A DNA stretch of 64,000 bases from Antilocapra americana (GCA_007570785.1 ML664159.1:434001-498000), one strand, 5' to 3'; shown: positions 33,461 through 45,268, counted from the first letter of the stretch. Numbers and translations: made by a program. The notes: generated by a model not told the origin, from the letters alone.

Positions 33461-34719
33461 CAGTATAGTTAGTAAACTTATCTGTCGTGTATGTCTTTGA
33501 GTGTGAAAATGTAATACTACATGGCAAGAACTGTATGAAATGTTTACATGTCACTATCATCATCACCTAAGTATTCACCATGTAGAACACTGTGTGCAAG
33601 ACTTGTATTGAAGTGGACAGCCTATCCTTACAGAGGTGTAAGGGGAGTGATATTAACTATAAACTTAGTAATGTGTTAGTTTTTTTTTTTACTGTTTTAT
33701 TATTTTGCTTTCAAAGAATTACATTACTGTAGAGTATGCCTCTCTTTCATAATGAGAGAAACTGTGTATTGACCTATCATCACAAGTAAGTGGTTTTTAA
33801 AAAATATAACAATGTTTCCAGTGTTGTATTATAAATATGAATGTAATATTATATACCATAACATTTTTATAACAATTTATCCATTAGTGTATAAGGTAGG
33901 CTACTGTGAAGCAATCCTATCAATTACACGAAGCTACCATAAAGCCATCATATTGCTGTTTCTTCATTATCAATGCCTGAACTGTTGCATCTGTAAATAA
34001 ATATGATTTTCTTTATCACACCACATTTTCATTTCTAATGTCTAGTGTTAGTAATACTTATAACATCTACAGTGTTTCAATATTCCAACATTCAATACAT
34101 TCAATGTTGATATAGGTACTGACAGATGATATAAACAGATGATGTAAACATGATTTACATAAATATAATAAAGTGCTGTAAATGCATTTTTTTCTTATGA
34201 TTTTAATAACATTTTTTCTAGCTTTATTGTAAGAAAATATAGTGTAGAGTACATATAACACACAAAGTATGTGTTAACTTATTATTTATATTATCGGCAG
34301 GGCTTTCAGTCAATAGCAGGTTATTAGTAGCTAAGTTTCTGGGGAGTCAAAAGTCATGCACAAATTTTCAACTGTGCAGGAGTCAGCACCACTCACCCCG
34401 GCATTATTCAAGGGTCAGCTGTGTATTATTCTTCATTTATTATGGATTCTTTATCTCTTAAGTGAGCCTGGTCACCTAAAAATATTAAGAAGTCACATGA
34501 TGATATAGTCAATTGTATAAGATTTCTCAAATTGATGATTAATTCTCAGTAATATAATCTATAAGCAATAAGGTAAATATACAAATAAATGGTAATAGAA
34601 TCTGAGAAGAGACACTAAGAAAAGGAATGATTTTATATCTAAGAAGACTCACAAATCATGCAATTGTTCTGTTAGTGCTTCAGATTCTAAAGGTAGATTC
34701 AAAAACAACAACACTGTCA

Positions 34720-35205
34720 ATCATGTAATGATTATTTACTATTTGTCAGTCATTATTTGGAGAAGGCAATGGCAGCCCACTCCAGGACTCTTGCCTGGAA
34801 ACTCCCAGGGACGGAGGAGCCTGGTAGGCTGCAGTCCATGGGGATGCTAAGAGTTGGACATGGTTGAGCGACTTCACTTTCACTTTTCACTTTCATGCAC
34901 TGGAGAAGGAAATGGCAACCCACTCCAGTGTTCTTGCCTGGAGAATCCCAGGGACAGGGGAGCCTGGTGGGCTGCCGTCTATGGGGTCGCACAGAGTCAG
35001 ACACGATTGAAGCGACTTAGCAGCAGCAGCAGCAGCAGCAGTCATTATTAATTTCCTTTCTCACTTACTGCGTTCAATTTTCACATTGACCCAGAAGTTA
35101 GTAGATACTCTCCCATTATACAGATAAGAATAAAGTTTCAGAGAGATTAATTACTATATGCTGAATTACTCAGTGATTTAGTAGTGGGGCAAAATTTAAA
35201 AACAT
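34720..35205 (-). mobile_element. MIR SINE split by BovA2
   Basis: 'gattatttactatttgtcagtcattatt' left of the BovA2, and 'attttcacattgaccc', 'tcccattatacagataagaataaagtttcagagag' and 'gctgaattactcagtg' right of it, form one antisense MIR. Confidence 0.65.
34748..35049 (+). mobile_element. BovA2 SINE with (CAG)n tail and TSD
   Basis: Dimeric BovA from 'ggagaaggcaatggcagccc' to 'gacttagcagcagcag'. (CAG)n tail at about 35019-35040. Flanked by AGTCATTATT at 34748-34757 and 35040-35049, allowing for overlap with the CAG tail. Confidence 0.92.
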
Positions 35206-36120
35206 ATCTATTTGATTAGAAGGCTCACGATCACATCACAGTACCTTGAAATTAGTGTAAGAGGGTAAAAATGTACTTATTTTTAATGAATTAACCGCAT
35301 CTCCTGTTCCTTTTTTCTTTATGATGCATTAAAATAAAAAGTAATGTCTGCTATTTATCTCACTATTTGTTAGATACTAGTATAACATGACTAATCCTCA
35401 AAATAAATGATTTCTTTTTTGCTCTAATGTGTGTTGCCAGCAGTCAAAGAAAACATTCATTTTAATATTATCTGCACTTGCTTGAAGTGTTAACTAAATT
35501 AACACAGTCACACTTACGAATGTTTTCAAATCACAATGAATAATGTACTTTTCAAGAATAATGCAGCAAGCTATAAAACAGGGCATAATTATGTTGGGTG
35601 AATTATGGTGTTTAAAATCAGGATCTGCCACAGTGGTAAACAGTAAAAGGGAATGAAGCCATGTATCAAAGCCATTCATCCTTTATAATCTGGTGAAAGA
35701 GTAATGTGAGGTCTCCAAATTACCTTAGGAGAAGAGTATGTATTGTCTTTGGTGATCCATCAATGAGAACACATTAACATAGAGTAAGAAGTTATAATAA
35801 ATTTGAAAAATTTAAAAATAGAGATTTCCCCCTTTGTATGCTAGAAATCTTAACTTTGACTCATTGAGAAAATATTGGGTAGAGATCATCAACATATATT
35901 CTAATAGTAAAGCTAAAGATAGTTTTATGTGATGCTACATTATCTCACTGTTGTTGAATAAATGATATTTCTAAAAAAAATTTAGTTGAATATGATTGCT
36001 GCTATAAAATACTAATATAGTAAAAGAAAATATTCTGTTTTTTAAAACAATTGTTTTTAATAGTAATCAAAAGCTTTAGTTCAAAATCATTGTTTTGATG
36101 TTAAGTTCTGGATGCTAGAA
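35206..36120. other. Non-coding, no recognisable repeat
   Basis: AT-rich unique sequence. No ORF with recognisable content. Confidence 0.4.
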
Positions 36121-36124
36121 ATAT

Positions 36125-36485
36125 AAAATCAAAATGTAGACTGGGCTGTGTTCCTCCTGAGTGCTCTAGGGGAGAATCTTTCCTCGCCTCTTCCAGACTC
36201 TGGTGGCTCCAGGCATCCCTACAGTTTGGCTGCATCACTTCAGTCTCAGCCTCTGTCTTTGCACACACAGATGGCTCCTCTTCTCCTTGTGTGTCTTTCC
36301 TTTATTTCCTATAAAAATGGCTTTAATTGGGATTTGCGGCTCACCTGGATAACATGGAATGATCTCATCTCCAGATTCCTAATTACATCCTCAAAGGCCC
36401 TTTTTCCAAATTAGGTCACATTCACAGATTCCAAGGGTTAGGATGCAGATATATTATTTGGGAAGGTGCCATTTAGCCCACCATA
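36125..36485 (-). mobile_element. MaLR LTR (MLT1/MST-like)
   Basis: The reverse complement has the typical order: 'gtgacctaatttggaaaaagggcctttgaggatgtaatta', 'gagatgagatcattccatgttatcc', 'acacaaggagaagaggagcc', 'gatgcagccaaactgtagggatgcc', 'gagcactcaggaggaacac'. It is an ERVL-MaLR LTR with its 3' end missing. The 88-codon plus-strand ORF over it is a shadow. Confidence 0.8.
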
Positions 36486-36574
36486 CCAACATTACCCAAA
36501 CCACGTGGGTCGCCATCTGTGTGGTGGCTCTATGCAGAGGCTTGGATTGCCTCCGTGTGAATCTGCCTCTTGGA

Positions 36575-36722
36575 GCCTCAGCTTTCTCATCCACAAAATG
36601 GGAAGTATATTGGCACTTGAATAATTTTGTGAGGAAACAATGAAATCATCTGTATGGAATACTGAGGCCTGGTATATTGTAAATAATCAAAGTTAACTTT
36701 ATTCCATTATTATAATTTATGG
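36575..36722 (+). mobile_element. MIR SINE fragment
   Basis: 'ggagcctcagctttctcatccacaaaatgggaag' is the conserved MIR core, followed by a weak 3' part. Confidence 0.75.
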
Positions 36723-38180
36723 TACCATTTTGCATAGACAGTTTCTGAAATGCTAACCCATTGCTTTTCTAATGCCTCCCTAATGGGATTTCTTTGAAGA
36801 AAAACTGATAATATTAAACATTAAGTTGAACTGTGGCTGCCAGGCCTCAATTCTTATGGGATTTCTCTGTGTTTTAGTGCCAGCCCTCATTCTCAAAGAG
36901 AATGGGCAAGGGCTTAGCTGGCCAGGGAAGGAAACTTAAATGTTTCCTTTTAAAAGTTAATGAATCTAAATTTCCCCTAAACCATTCATGAAAAAGTTTT
37001 AAAAACTGTTATGATGTCCATTATGTAGAGGAAACTACAGGGCATATAGACTGATGTTATCCTTTCCACCTTTTCCTCTATAAAACCAGATATATAGGCA
37101 ACTTAGACCAAAATGTTATTGTTCCAATGTGTGAAGTGTAACAACTTCTTTCTTCTATCTCTGACACCTCATAAAATCCTGTCATTATCTCCCATATCCC
37201 AGGGAATCACGCCTGGCTCCGCCTTCCACTTTCCATTAGTCGTATGCTTGCTCTGCTTTATGGTTCCAGTTTCTCTTCTGACTATCATCATTATTTGTAC
37301 TAGACAGTCTTTCTGATGCTGGTTTTGTCATTAGTCTCTTCCAGTTTTCCCTCCTTGGTTCTATGTTCTACAGCCCATGGACCAGCACTGTTCTACTCCA
37401 TCCTGAGCCCTGTCACCTAGAACCTTGGTTCTGTTAAATTATACCAGACCCTTGCCTGTTTAGAGACAGGGAGTCAATAAGTGCCCTAAATCTTGAGCAT
37501 TCTAGTCTAGATTTTCCCAGAAAATTTGGAACTCATGTTTGTTTTTATGCAGAGAGACCCAAGGTTTTGTGAACAGGGCCATCAAGATCTATGTAGTCTC
37601 CCACCCTAGGAGAAAATGAGGTGACCCTGGAATGCCAGATACCTTCAACCGATGGCAGCAAGACTATAATAAATTTCACAAATGTCTCAAGTTAACCCAG
37701 AGACACTTTTGAGGGTTGGTTTAGAACTACATAAGCGTCTTATATGGTGAAAGAAAGTATTGATAGATATTTCTGAAGATCAGGCTTTCAAGAACTGAGG
37801 AATTATCCAAAGACAATGCCCTTCCCTAGAGTTGTTTTTCTCCCAAAACTTTAGATGACTTTCTTTCTTTCTTTCTTTTTTTTTTTTTTGATCCATGCAG
37901 TTCCTCTGACCCAGCCCTCTTGCATCCAAAAGTACTCATGGCTTAGAGGTACACTTCAGGGAATTTTCCAGTCCAATGGAAACTAGCTTCTATGGGATAT
38001 GAAACTATGCCACCTAAGGTAACACCAGCGTCACTGTTAGGAACTCTGTAGACCCAGTCTAAATTACCAATGCGAATTTCTAAACTAGAAGATTCTTTTG
38101 GACTACATTTCCTCCTTCATGTGTTTCTATGTTAGTTTGTTAGGTAGGAAATACAAAAGATGTATGGATAGTTCTTATTC
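36723..38180. other. Mostly unique non-coding sequence
   Basis: No supported gene. Includes a (CTTT)n/poly-T tract at 37861-37889 and moderate-GC stretches (37140-37480) without an ORF that I recognise. Confidence 0.4.
37861..37889 (+). repeat. (CTTT)n/poly-T tract
   Basis: TTTC tetranucleotide units running into an uninterrupted T run. Confidence 0.85.
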
Positions 38181-38264
38181 TACTCCAGGGAATCTTCCTG
38201 ACCCAGGGATTGAGCCAGGGTCTCCTGTATTGCTAATAGATTCTTTACCACCTGAGCCATTGTT
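38181..38264 (-). mobile_element. Bov-tA head fragment
   Basis: 'agggaatcttcctgacccagggattgagcc' to 'tctttaccacctgagcc': only the reversed tRNA-derived half remains. Confidence 0.8.
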
Positions 38265-38757
38265 TCACAGAAACAATTAGATGATAAAACATGGTTTTGT
38301 GCTCTAAGATATCAGAGGAGGAAGTGATCCTTCAGGTTGGTGGCAAATGGTTCCATTCAAGCTAGAGTGTGAACAATGTTGAGGGTTGACACGTACGGAA
38401 AATATTGGATGTGGGTAATTCAGAAAGAATCACATTGTAACTGGAATAAGGTTCAGCATGCTGATAAGTGGGAAGAGGATGATATAGGGACAATAGATCT
38501 GGGTTAAAAACACTTGGAAATTTTCAATAGTTTATTTTAATGTCAAGATTTGAACTATGCTTGCATGGATTTGAACACTTATGCTGAATCTATCTGAATA
38601 TACCTAGATACTGGTAAAAAAAAAAATCTATGTGTTGTGTTTCCCAAAGTGTGTTCCCCTAGGATTTAGTGAAATATAACAACACACACACATACACACT
38701 TTGAAAAATGCTGGTGAAACAGATTTCTTTGCTACAGGAAGGCTCTGAGCCTTCATT

Positions 38758-38960
38758 GTGCTGTGCTTAGTCGTGCAGTCATGTCTGACTCTTTGTGATC
38801 CCATGGACTGCAGCCTGCCAGGCTCCTCTGTCCGTGGGGATTCTCCAGGCAAGGATACTGGAGTGGGTTGCCATTCCTTTCTCCAGGGGATCTTCCAACC
38901 CAGGGATCAAACCCAGGTCTCCCTCATCACAGGCAGATTCTTTACCATCTGAGCCACCTT
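38758..38960 (-). mobile_element. Bov-tA SINE
   Basis: Complete antisense copy, 'cttagtcgtgcagtcatgtctgac' to 'ctttaccatctgagccacc'. Confidence 0.92.
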
Positions 38961-39121
38961 CATGTAGTCATGTGCATTGTGAATCTGCAAGAAGGGGATT
39001 CTGACCATGGAGTCTTTTTGATATGAGATACCAGTTACCTTACATCAGTGTTTTATGGGATACTATTTGAACAATGCTGTACTAGGATACAAATATGCCA
39101 CTTACATTACAGAATTATGTG

Positions 39122-39358
39122 GTTACTAGAGGATAGCTCCAGAGTCAGACACCTCTGGATAGTATTCTGGATTTACTGCTCAGTTAACATGTGATCTTGA
39201 GCAAACTGCTTAATCTTTTGCAAGTCAGTTTCTTTACATATGAAATGGATACAATAATTCAGGTAGTCCCTATATTATATTATAGGGTTGTTGTTAGAAT
39301 TAAGTAAGGTAGTGTGAATAAAGTGCTTAACCTGGCACCTGGCACATTGCAAATGCTA
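39122..39358 (+). mobile_element. MIR SINE, nearly complete
   Basis: 'ccagagtcagacacctctgga', 'gtgatcttgagcaaactgcttaatc', 'agtttctttacatatgaaatgg', 'agggttgttgttagaatta', 'aaagtgcttaacctggcacctggcaca' follow the MIR consensus throughout. Confidence 0.88.
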
Positions 39359-39359
39359 G

Positions 39360-39767
39360 TAGACTGTTGCTGTTGTTCAGTTGCCAAATTGTGTCCAACT
39401 CTTTGCAGTCCTATGGACTATAGCACACCAGGCCTCTCTGTCCCTGGAGTTTGCCCAAGTTCCTGTCCATTGAACCGGTGATGCTATCCAGCCACTTCAT
39501 CTTCTGTCGCCCTTTCTCCTTCTGCCCTCAATCTTCCATGGCATCAGGGTCTTTTTCAATGAGTCAGCTCTTCATATTAGGTGGCCAAAGTATTGGAGCC
39601 TCAGCTTCACATTAGTGCTTACCGTGAATATTCAGGGTTGATTTTCTTTAGGATTGACTAGTTTGATCTCTTTGCTGCCCAAAGGACTCTTAAAAGTCTT
39701 CTCCAGCACCACACCAAAGGCCTCAATTCCTTGACACTCTGTCTTCTTTATGGTCCAACTCTGGTAG
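39360..39767 (-). mobile_element. BovB LINE 3' end
   Basis: Antisense BovB 3' region: 'ttgttcagttgccaaattgtgtcc', 'caatgagtcagctcttcat', 'aaaggactcttaaaagtcttctcc', 'tctttatggtccaactc'. Only the ORF2 C-terminus and 3' UTR. CTAGTAGACTGTTG and CTGGTAGATATTG at its edges may be a worn TSD. Confidence 0.88.
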
Positions 39768-40033
39768 ATATTGTCTTTATTAAAATCCCATTATTAACAC
39801 AGCTTGCATTTACTTTATCACAATCAATGTTTGTCATTATCCCTTTATTTTCTTGCCTTGTGCTGTGACTTTCATAAAAACCTAGAAAATACACCCTGGC
39901 TTATTAGGTACCAATATAGATTACTGTGCACAAAATTAGTCTTTTTGTTAAATAGGATAATATTTTATCCTATAATTTCAAAATATGTTTCAGTAAATTT
40001 TAGAAATATTTCTCATAATTGTGGTATAGTAGC

Positions 40034-40072
40034 TGAAATGACTTAGCAGCAGCAGCAGCAGCAGCAGCAGCT
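40034..40072 (+). repeat. (AGC)n tract, probable BovA2 tail
   Basis: 'gaaatgacttagcagcagcag...' is the signature 3' end of BovA2 followed by about 8 CAG units. The SINE body is absent. Confidence 0.75.
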
Positions 40073-40074
40073 GA

Positions 40075-40894
40075 ACTTATTATTGTAGTCTTCTGAGATC
40101 CATGAGACAAAAATTAGGAATTTCTACCTTCATGAAAAAGTGACAAGAACATTTCTTAAATATGTTCCCCGAAATTTATCATTGTAAAAGGACAGATAAC
40201 TATACACTTCCAGAAGAGCTAGAAAAAAAAAAAATCTTCTTATTTATATAGTCAGTGTTAGAATCCTACGAAACAAAGGATTCTTGGGAAAATGTCTTTT
40301 TAGAGGCCTGTTACATAGGCCTCTAAGAACTGAAGATAAACTTATCCTTGCCCAGATTTTAATACTAATATCAATGATAGAGTATAATTGTTAATATTTT
40401 TATTTTACAATTCTTTGAATGCTCTCATTTGATAATAGTATATCTTTGCTCTAGTAACCCCCAATATGGAAGTTGTACCTGTGCACATGAGGAATGTATA
40501 AGCTCAGAATGTAGCAAAAATCTGAGTAGGCTACATCCTTAAGTATCTATTATGGCTAAAAGTAAAAGGAAATGCAAATCAGTGCTTAGCAGAAGAGACC
40601 ACCCTTAAAACCTAGATGGCCCTTATTATCTAGACCACCTTATCACCCTTCAAACCTAGATGGCTCAAATGAAAACACCTAAATGAAAAATAAAGACCAA
40701 TTAAAACCTATACTTAAAGAATTACTGGTGATTTATATTTTATTATTTACAAATAGCTGAAACCTAAATAGAATTTACTTTCTTTGTTTTTGTCCTCTAT
40801 ATGACATCGGTATTTCTCAACTTGAGGATATTAATTTTCTTTGGAGTCACAATAGCAACAAACTGGGTCATGAAAGAATGCCTGCCAAAGCCCA
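40075..40894. other. Mostly unique non-coding sequence
   Basis: No gene or clear repeat. Contains a perfect 10-bp hairpin at 40300-40326. Confidence 0.4.
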
Positions 40895-41088
40895 TCTATT
40901 AATCCTGTCTTTGGCAGACCCTTAGACCTCTCTGAAACTGAGTTACTCATCTGCAAAACAGGTCAAAAAATGCCAACCGTATATTTCCACAGCATTATTA
41001 TGAGGACTAAAAAAAAAAGTATGTGAAACATGTGAAAACTGTAAATCACAGTATAAATGTTAAGGGTTATTGTGGATCATAAACCATT
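40895..41088 (+). mobile_element. MIR SINE fragment
   Basis: 'cagacccttagacctctctgaaactgagttactcatctgcaaaacagg' then 'cattattatgaggacta' and 'tgtgaaaactgtaaatcac' are in MIR order. Confidence 0.75.
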
Positions 41089-41099
41089 TACATTGTTCT

Positions 41100-41800
41100 T
41101 GGCCTCCACCTATTTCTTTGCAAGCCTGGCTTCTTCTCATCATTTAGGTTTTAATTTAAATGTCACATCCTCAGAGAGTATTTCCTGAGGAGTTAATCTC
41201 AAGTAGAAATCTACAGACTCTACTAGTCACTTCTTGTTCTTTCCTTGCTTTTTTTTTTTAAAAGATGTCTTTCTGTTATGTTTGCTCATTCATTTATTTT
41301 TATTTTTGATTGTGCTGGATCTTTGTTGCTGTGCACAGACTTTCTCTATACGTAGAGAGTGGTGGTGGGTACTCTTTGTTGCCATGTGTGGACTTATTGT
41401 GGTGGCTTCTCTTGCTGTAGAGCACGTGCTCCAGGTGCACGGGCTCAGGAGTTGTGGCCCATGGGCCTTGGCTACCCCGTGGCATGTGGAATCTTCCCAG
41501 ACCAAGGATCAAACCCATTTTCCTTGCATTGGCAGGCAGATTCTTATCCACTGGACCACCAGGGATTTCTCCACTCCTTGTCCCTTTCATACTTACTTAT
41601 CTGCAATCAGCCTATTTATTGTTTAGATATTGTTGACTGCATCCCTAACCTGTAAGGGGATCTCCACCTGGCAGGGACTTCCGTCTGTGGCACTTATTGC
41701 AGAACTACAGACCACTCTCCACTCAGTGTGTCTGGGATGGTGTACAATCAAGAAATGTGTTCTCCACAATCACTTCTGTCTCCAGGCACACCTGTTCTAA
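41100..41800 (+). mobile_element. L2 LINE 3' region split by CHR SINE
   Basis: Left part 'cctggcttcttctcatcatttagg', 'aaatgtcacatcctcagagagtatttcctgagg'. After the SINE come 'caatcagcctatttattg', 'ggcagggacttccgtctg' and 'gcacttattgcag'. These are hallmarks of the L2 3' end. Confidence 0.75.
41228..41588 (-). mobile_element. CHR-type SINE with worn TSD
   Basis: Antisense body at about 41244-41571: 'gattgtgctggatctttgttgctgtgcacagactttctc' to 'cttatccactggaccaccaggg'. CACTTCTTGTTCTTTC (41228-41243) and CACTCCTTGTCCCTTTC (41572-41588) look like a diverged duplication. The several ORFs over this interval are repeat translation. Confidence 0.85.
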
Positions 41801-42239
41801 TGGACTTAGGTCTTAGACTTTTGTCAAGCTGAATATTTTCATGTAACCTTAACTTTCCCTGTACTTGGTAACAAAAGGTTTCAGTAGTAATTTGTTTATC
41901 CTTCTAAAGAGAATTGATTTCTCTGTGGGATCATTTTAACCTCAGATAAAGTCACTTTGTTCAAAATGCTGCACAGAATTTATCTCTGGAGAACCAAAAG
42001 AGAGATTTATTTTTTTGATTCTCCCTGTTACAGTGGCTAAGACTGTATAGCCTACTCTCTTGGTTTTCCTCTCTCCAGGGCCAGCCTGGAATTATGATTG
42101 TAAAGCTGCCTCAACAAATGGCACAATTGTACTTTACAAGTTGGTGAGAAGGCTAGACCATTTATTCCTATCAAATAAAGAATCTCAGTTTATGTGATCG
42201 GAGAAATAAATTATCTATAACTTATAAAACTAATGAATA

Positions 42240-42728
42240 AGCCCCCAAATCTTCATGATCACTTGTAAAAAGTCTTAACCATCCAGCCTCCTGTTTGTCT
42301 CTCTGACTTTATGCCTGTGGCTTGGCTCTTCTCATCACTCTCTCAGATCTAGCTACACTGGCCTCCTTGCCATTTCTATAATCCTCTAAGTTTTCCCATC
42401 CCCTAGGTATCTATAATATGCTTCTATATAGTCAGGTTTGTTTGCTCAGATGGCACATTAGTAGCATTGTTTTCCTGTCTATCCTATTTAAAATTATAAA
42501 GCCCCTACTAAACTCCTTATCGCCTTCCTGGCTTTTTTTTTTTTTTTTTTTATCATAGCACTTATCACCATCTGACATATGTCCTACCTTATTTATTTAA
42601 CTGTTCATTGTCTGCTTCCTCTTGCCACAATCTAAGTTCTATAAGTGCAGAGATTTTTGTATTTTCATTGCTATGTACTCTCTGGCACATGGTGAGCAGT
42701 TAATAAATATTTACTGAATTAATTAATG
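42240..42728 (+). mobile_element. L2 LINE 3' end
   Basis: Sense L2: 'agctacactggcctccttgcc', 'catagcacttatcaccatctgac', 'cttatttatttaactgttcattgtctgc', 'tctggcacatggtgagcagttaataaatatttactgaatt'. The last is the canonical L2 terminus. A T-run lies at about 42533-42551. Confidence 0.88.
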
Positions 42729-42984
42729 AAATAAAGAAGAAATTAATATGCAAAATAGCAGCATAATTTGAATAAAGTTCAAACAGTTCATTAAAGTTGA
42801 TTATATGCAGTTCTCCAACACCTGAAGCTGATTGCTAATTAGATTGCTCCAAGGAACAGAAACTGCAGGGTTATTCCAAGATACAGGCTTTTAGCTCAAA
42901 GGGTTTGCAGAAGGAAAGTAAGTTAAGGAAGAAAAGAATTGGAATACCATTCTGACCAATGTTCAGGGTACACCTGTTTACCTA

Positions 42985-43175
42985 GTTTCATGGTTCTTGA
43001 ACCTCATGGTACATTGGATCTACCTGGGGTGCTTATTAAAAACATAGTTTTCTGGGCCCCACCCCATTTTGGATCTAGTAAGTCGGTGTGGGGACTGAAA
43101 TTTTGCACTTCTAAACAGTTCCCATGTGAGTCTAGTGCACTTTTATACCTAGTAGTATGAAAGCTGCTGTGTTGA
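42985..43175. mobile_element. MER5-like hAT MITE
   Basis: 'catggttcttgaacctcatggtacattggatctacctggggtgc', 'ttctgggccccacccc', 'gatctagtaagtcggtgtgggg', 'aaacagttcccatgtgagt' parallel the MER5A copy at 25217-25414. Confidence 0.7.
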
Positions 43176-43386
43176 CCTCAGGGCATTCTAGGGCTAGAGA
43201 CTTGATCCCTTCCACTCAGCTTCCACATTCCTATTTCATCTTATTCTGATATCAGTTCTAATTTTTATCTCAAGTCCTTGAAGCCATGGACTTCATAGAA
43301 TCTAGTACTTCATGACTTCTGCGTTTTGTTTTTTTCTCTCTAGGACCCTCTGCCAACTGTACCTGTGTCTATAATGTCCTGGGGGA

Positions 43387-43562
43387 GGGCCTTCCCTGGT
43401 AGTTCAGTGGCTAAGATTGAGCTCCCAATGCAGGGGCCCTGTATCCAATCTCTGGTCAGGGAACTAGATACTGTATGGCACAGTGAAGTTCACATGTCCC
43501 ATCTAAAAGGTCCTGTATGTTGCAGCTAAGACCCGGTACAGCCAAATGAATAAATACTTTTT
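43387..43562 (+). mobile_element. CHR-type SINE
   Basis: Head 'ggccttccctggtagttcagtggctaagattgagctccca' and body 'caatctctggtcagggaactagatactgtatggcac', with an A-rich end 'gaataaatactttttaaaa'. Confidence 0.82.
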
Positions 43563-43811
43563 AAAAAGCCCTGGGGGTGTTAATGGTTTGATTGGATATC
43601 CCAGTCACTCTTCAGTAGCGAGAGCCTCTATAAGGCACAGCTCTTATATTAGACACTTTACTTGCTACTTTAGTCATAAAAGACCCTGGAATAGCAAGGT
43701 CACGTGGAATAAAACACAATTGCCTATGTATAACACATTTTGTCTATTTTTGTTCAGTAGGGGTCTGTGAAAATGAAGGCACTTGAGGGTTTTTACAGGA
43801 GGGCTCTGCAC

Positions 43812-43965
43812 AAGATCTGGAGAAGGGAAAGGCTACCTACTCTAGTATTCTGGCCTGGAGAATTCCATGGACTGTATAGGTCCATGGGGTCACAAAGAGT
43901 GTCCGGTCACAAAGAGCTGGACACGACTGAGTGACTTTCAGTTTCACTTCTGCATATAATAGGTA
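43812..43965 (+). mobile_element. BovA unit
   Basis: 'tctggagaagggaaaggctacctactc' to 'ggacacgactgagtgactttcag', with a short internal duplication of 'gtcacaaagag' (43890-43917). The tRNA head is absent. Confidence 0.85.
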
Positions 43966-44232
43966 ACTTGTAAAGAGGATCTGCTTCAAGGTGATTAGGA
44001 ATATTTTGAAATAGTGTAGGAGAAATTACCTGTATTTTATTGCCAAGTCAGCCATAAACTAGCCTAATGATACTAGACAATATTTTTTTGTTTTTCTCTG
44101 GCCCTTATTTTCTTCAGTGATAAAGTGAGGGAATTTGACAAGATGAGCTGCACATTCCTTTCTGTATACAGTGTTCAGTGATCTGATGAACCTAATTCAT
44201 TATCGTTCATCTGTAGGTGCATGACTGAACAT

Positions 44233-44362
44233 GAACATGTTAGTTGCGTAGTTCTGTCCAACTCTTTGCGACCCCATGGACTGTAGGCTGCCAGGCTCCT
44301 CTGACCATGGAATTCTCCAAGCAAGAACACTGGATTGGGTAGCCATGCCCTTCTCCAGAGAG
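44233..44362 (-). mobile_element. Bov-tA fragment
   Basis: Antisense BovA half only: 'gttagttgcgtagttctgtccaac' to 'gccatgcccttctccag'. Confidence 0.85.
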
Positions 44363-44459
44363 GTACATGACTAGGTCAGCCTTAATCTCCAAGTTGCTAT
44401 GATTCAATCTATTATGGTTGAATATTATATTCTGTTTTCTCCTGTTCTTCCTAAAAGAA

Positions 44460-44965
44460 GGAATACAGAACAAACGCTTGAATTTAAATTCTGGTTCTGT
44501 CACTTACTAGCTTTGTGCTTTGGGAAAATTATTTAGTTGGAGCTCCAGTTTTCTCATCCGTAAAATTAGGATTATAATAATTTTCCTATGGCAAGCTTCC
44601 CTGCTACCTCAGTCGGTAAAGAAACCGTCTACAATGCAGGAGTCTGGCTGCAATGCAGGAGACCTGGGTTTGATTCTGAGGTCTGGAAGATCTCCTGGAG
44701 AAGGAAATGGCAACCCACTGCAGTATTCTTGCCTGGAAAATCCCATGGACAGAGGAACCTGGCAGGCTACAGTCCATGGGGTTGCAAGAGTTGGACACGA
44801 CTTAGCGACTAAACCACCTTATAGCTTTGTTGAATTAAATGAATTATTACATGTAAAACTATTTGTACTAGTTGGTGATGAAATGATATAACATGTGAAA
44901 GTATTTGGAAAGGTATCATCACACAGAAAATACTATATTATTAAGTGTTATTAAAATGTTTTTTA
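44460..44965 (+). mobile_element. MIR SINE split by Bov-tA
   Basis: Left: 'aaattctggttctgtcacttactagctttgtgctttgggaaaatt', 'ctccagttttctcatccgtaaaatta'. Right of the SINE: 'ttgaattaaatgaattattacatgtaaaac' and a weak 3' end. Confidence 0.82.
44594..44810 (+). mobile_element. Bov-tA SINE inside MIR
   Basis: Head 'gcttccctgctacctcagtcgg', with an internal duplication of the 'ctacaatgcaggagtctggctgcaatgcaggag' part, ending 'gcgactaaaccacc'. Confidence 0.9.
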
Positions 44966-44976
44966 ATATTTTTTTT

Positions 44977-45268
44977 CATCTGTATATGAAGAAGGCAGTG
45001 GTAACCCACTCCAGTACTCTTGCCTGGAAAATTCCATGGATAGAGGAGCCTGGTAGGCTGCAGTCCATGGGGTCGCTAAGAGTCAGACATGACTGAGCGA
45101 CTTCACTTTCACTTTTCACTTTCATGCATTGGAGAAGGAAATGGCAACCCACTCCAGTGTTCTTGCCTGGAGAATCCCAGGGACAGTGGAGCCTGGTAGG
45201 CTGCTGTCTATGGGATCACACAGAGTCAGACAGGACTGAAGTGACTTAGCAACAGCAGCATCTGTATA
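44977..45268 (+). mobile_element. BovA2 SINE with exact TSD
   Basis: Dimeric BovA from 'tgaagaaggcagtggtaaccc' to 'gacttagcaacagcagc'. Flanked by CATCTGTATA at 44977-44986 and 45259-45268, identical. Confidence 0.93.

Larger units (their letters stand above)
31085..34421 (+). mobile_element. Tigger-family (pogo/TcMar) DNA transposon, near full length, decayed
   Basis: The ends are inverted repeats: 'CTGACCCTTGAAAAACATGG' at the left (31087 onward) and, reverse-complemented, 'CAGCTGACCCTTGAATAATG' at the right (ending 34421). The next ~200 bp inside the right end matches the MER2/Tigger terminal region as I recall it. Between them, about 32000-33460, the sense strand gives pieces of a pogo-type transposase (HTH/CENP-B-like plus DDE) in shifting frames: 'IQEKAKSLYDNLK' near 32150, a DDE-domain stretch 'GHPEPHEFNTKGIKVVSLAP' at 32574-32633, 'TIEDVIF' near 32772 and 'LVPYRNIFREIEKQ' near 33204. 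The many stops and frameshifts make it a pseudogene. A Bov-tA interrupts the left flank. Exact Tigger subfamily unsure. Confidence 0.88.

Noticed and set aside
34990..35040. (CAG)n as a coding or expansion repeat
   Set aside because: It is the normal 3' tail of BovA2, as at 29480 and 40046.
41234..41655. Overlapping ORFs of 96-130 codons on both strands
   Set aside because: All lie within an antisense CHR SINE and flanking L2; their translations recur in the CHR copy at 22.4 kb.
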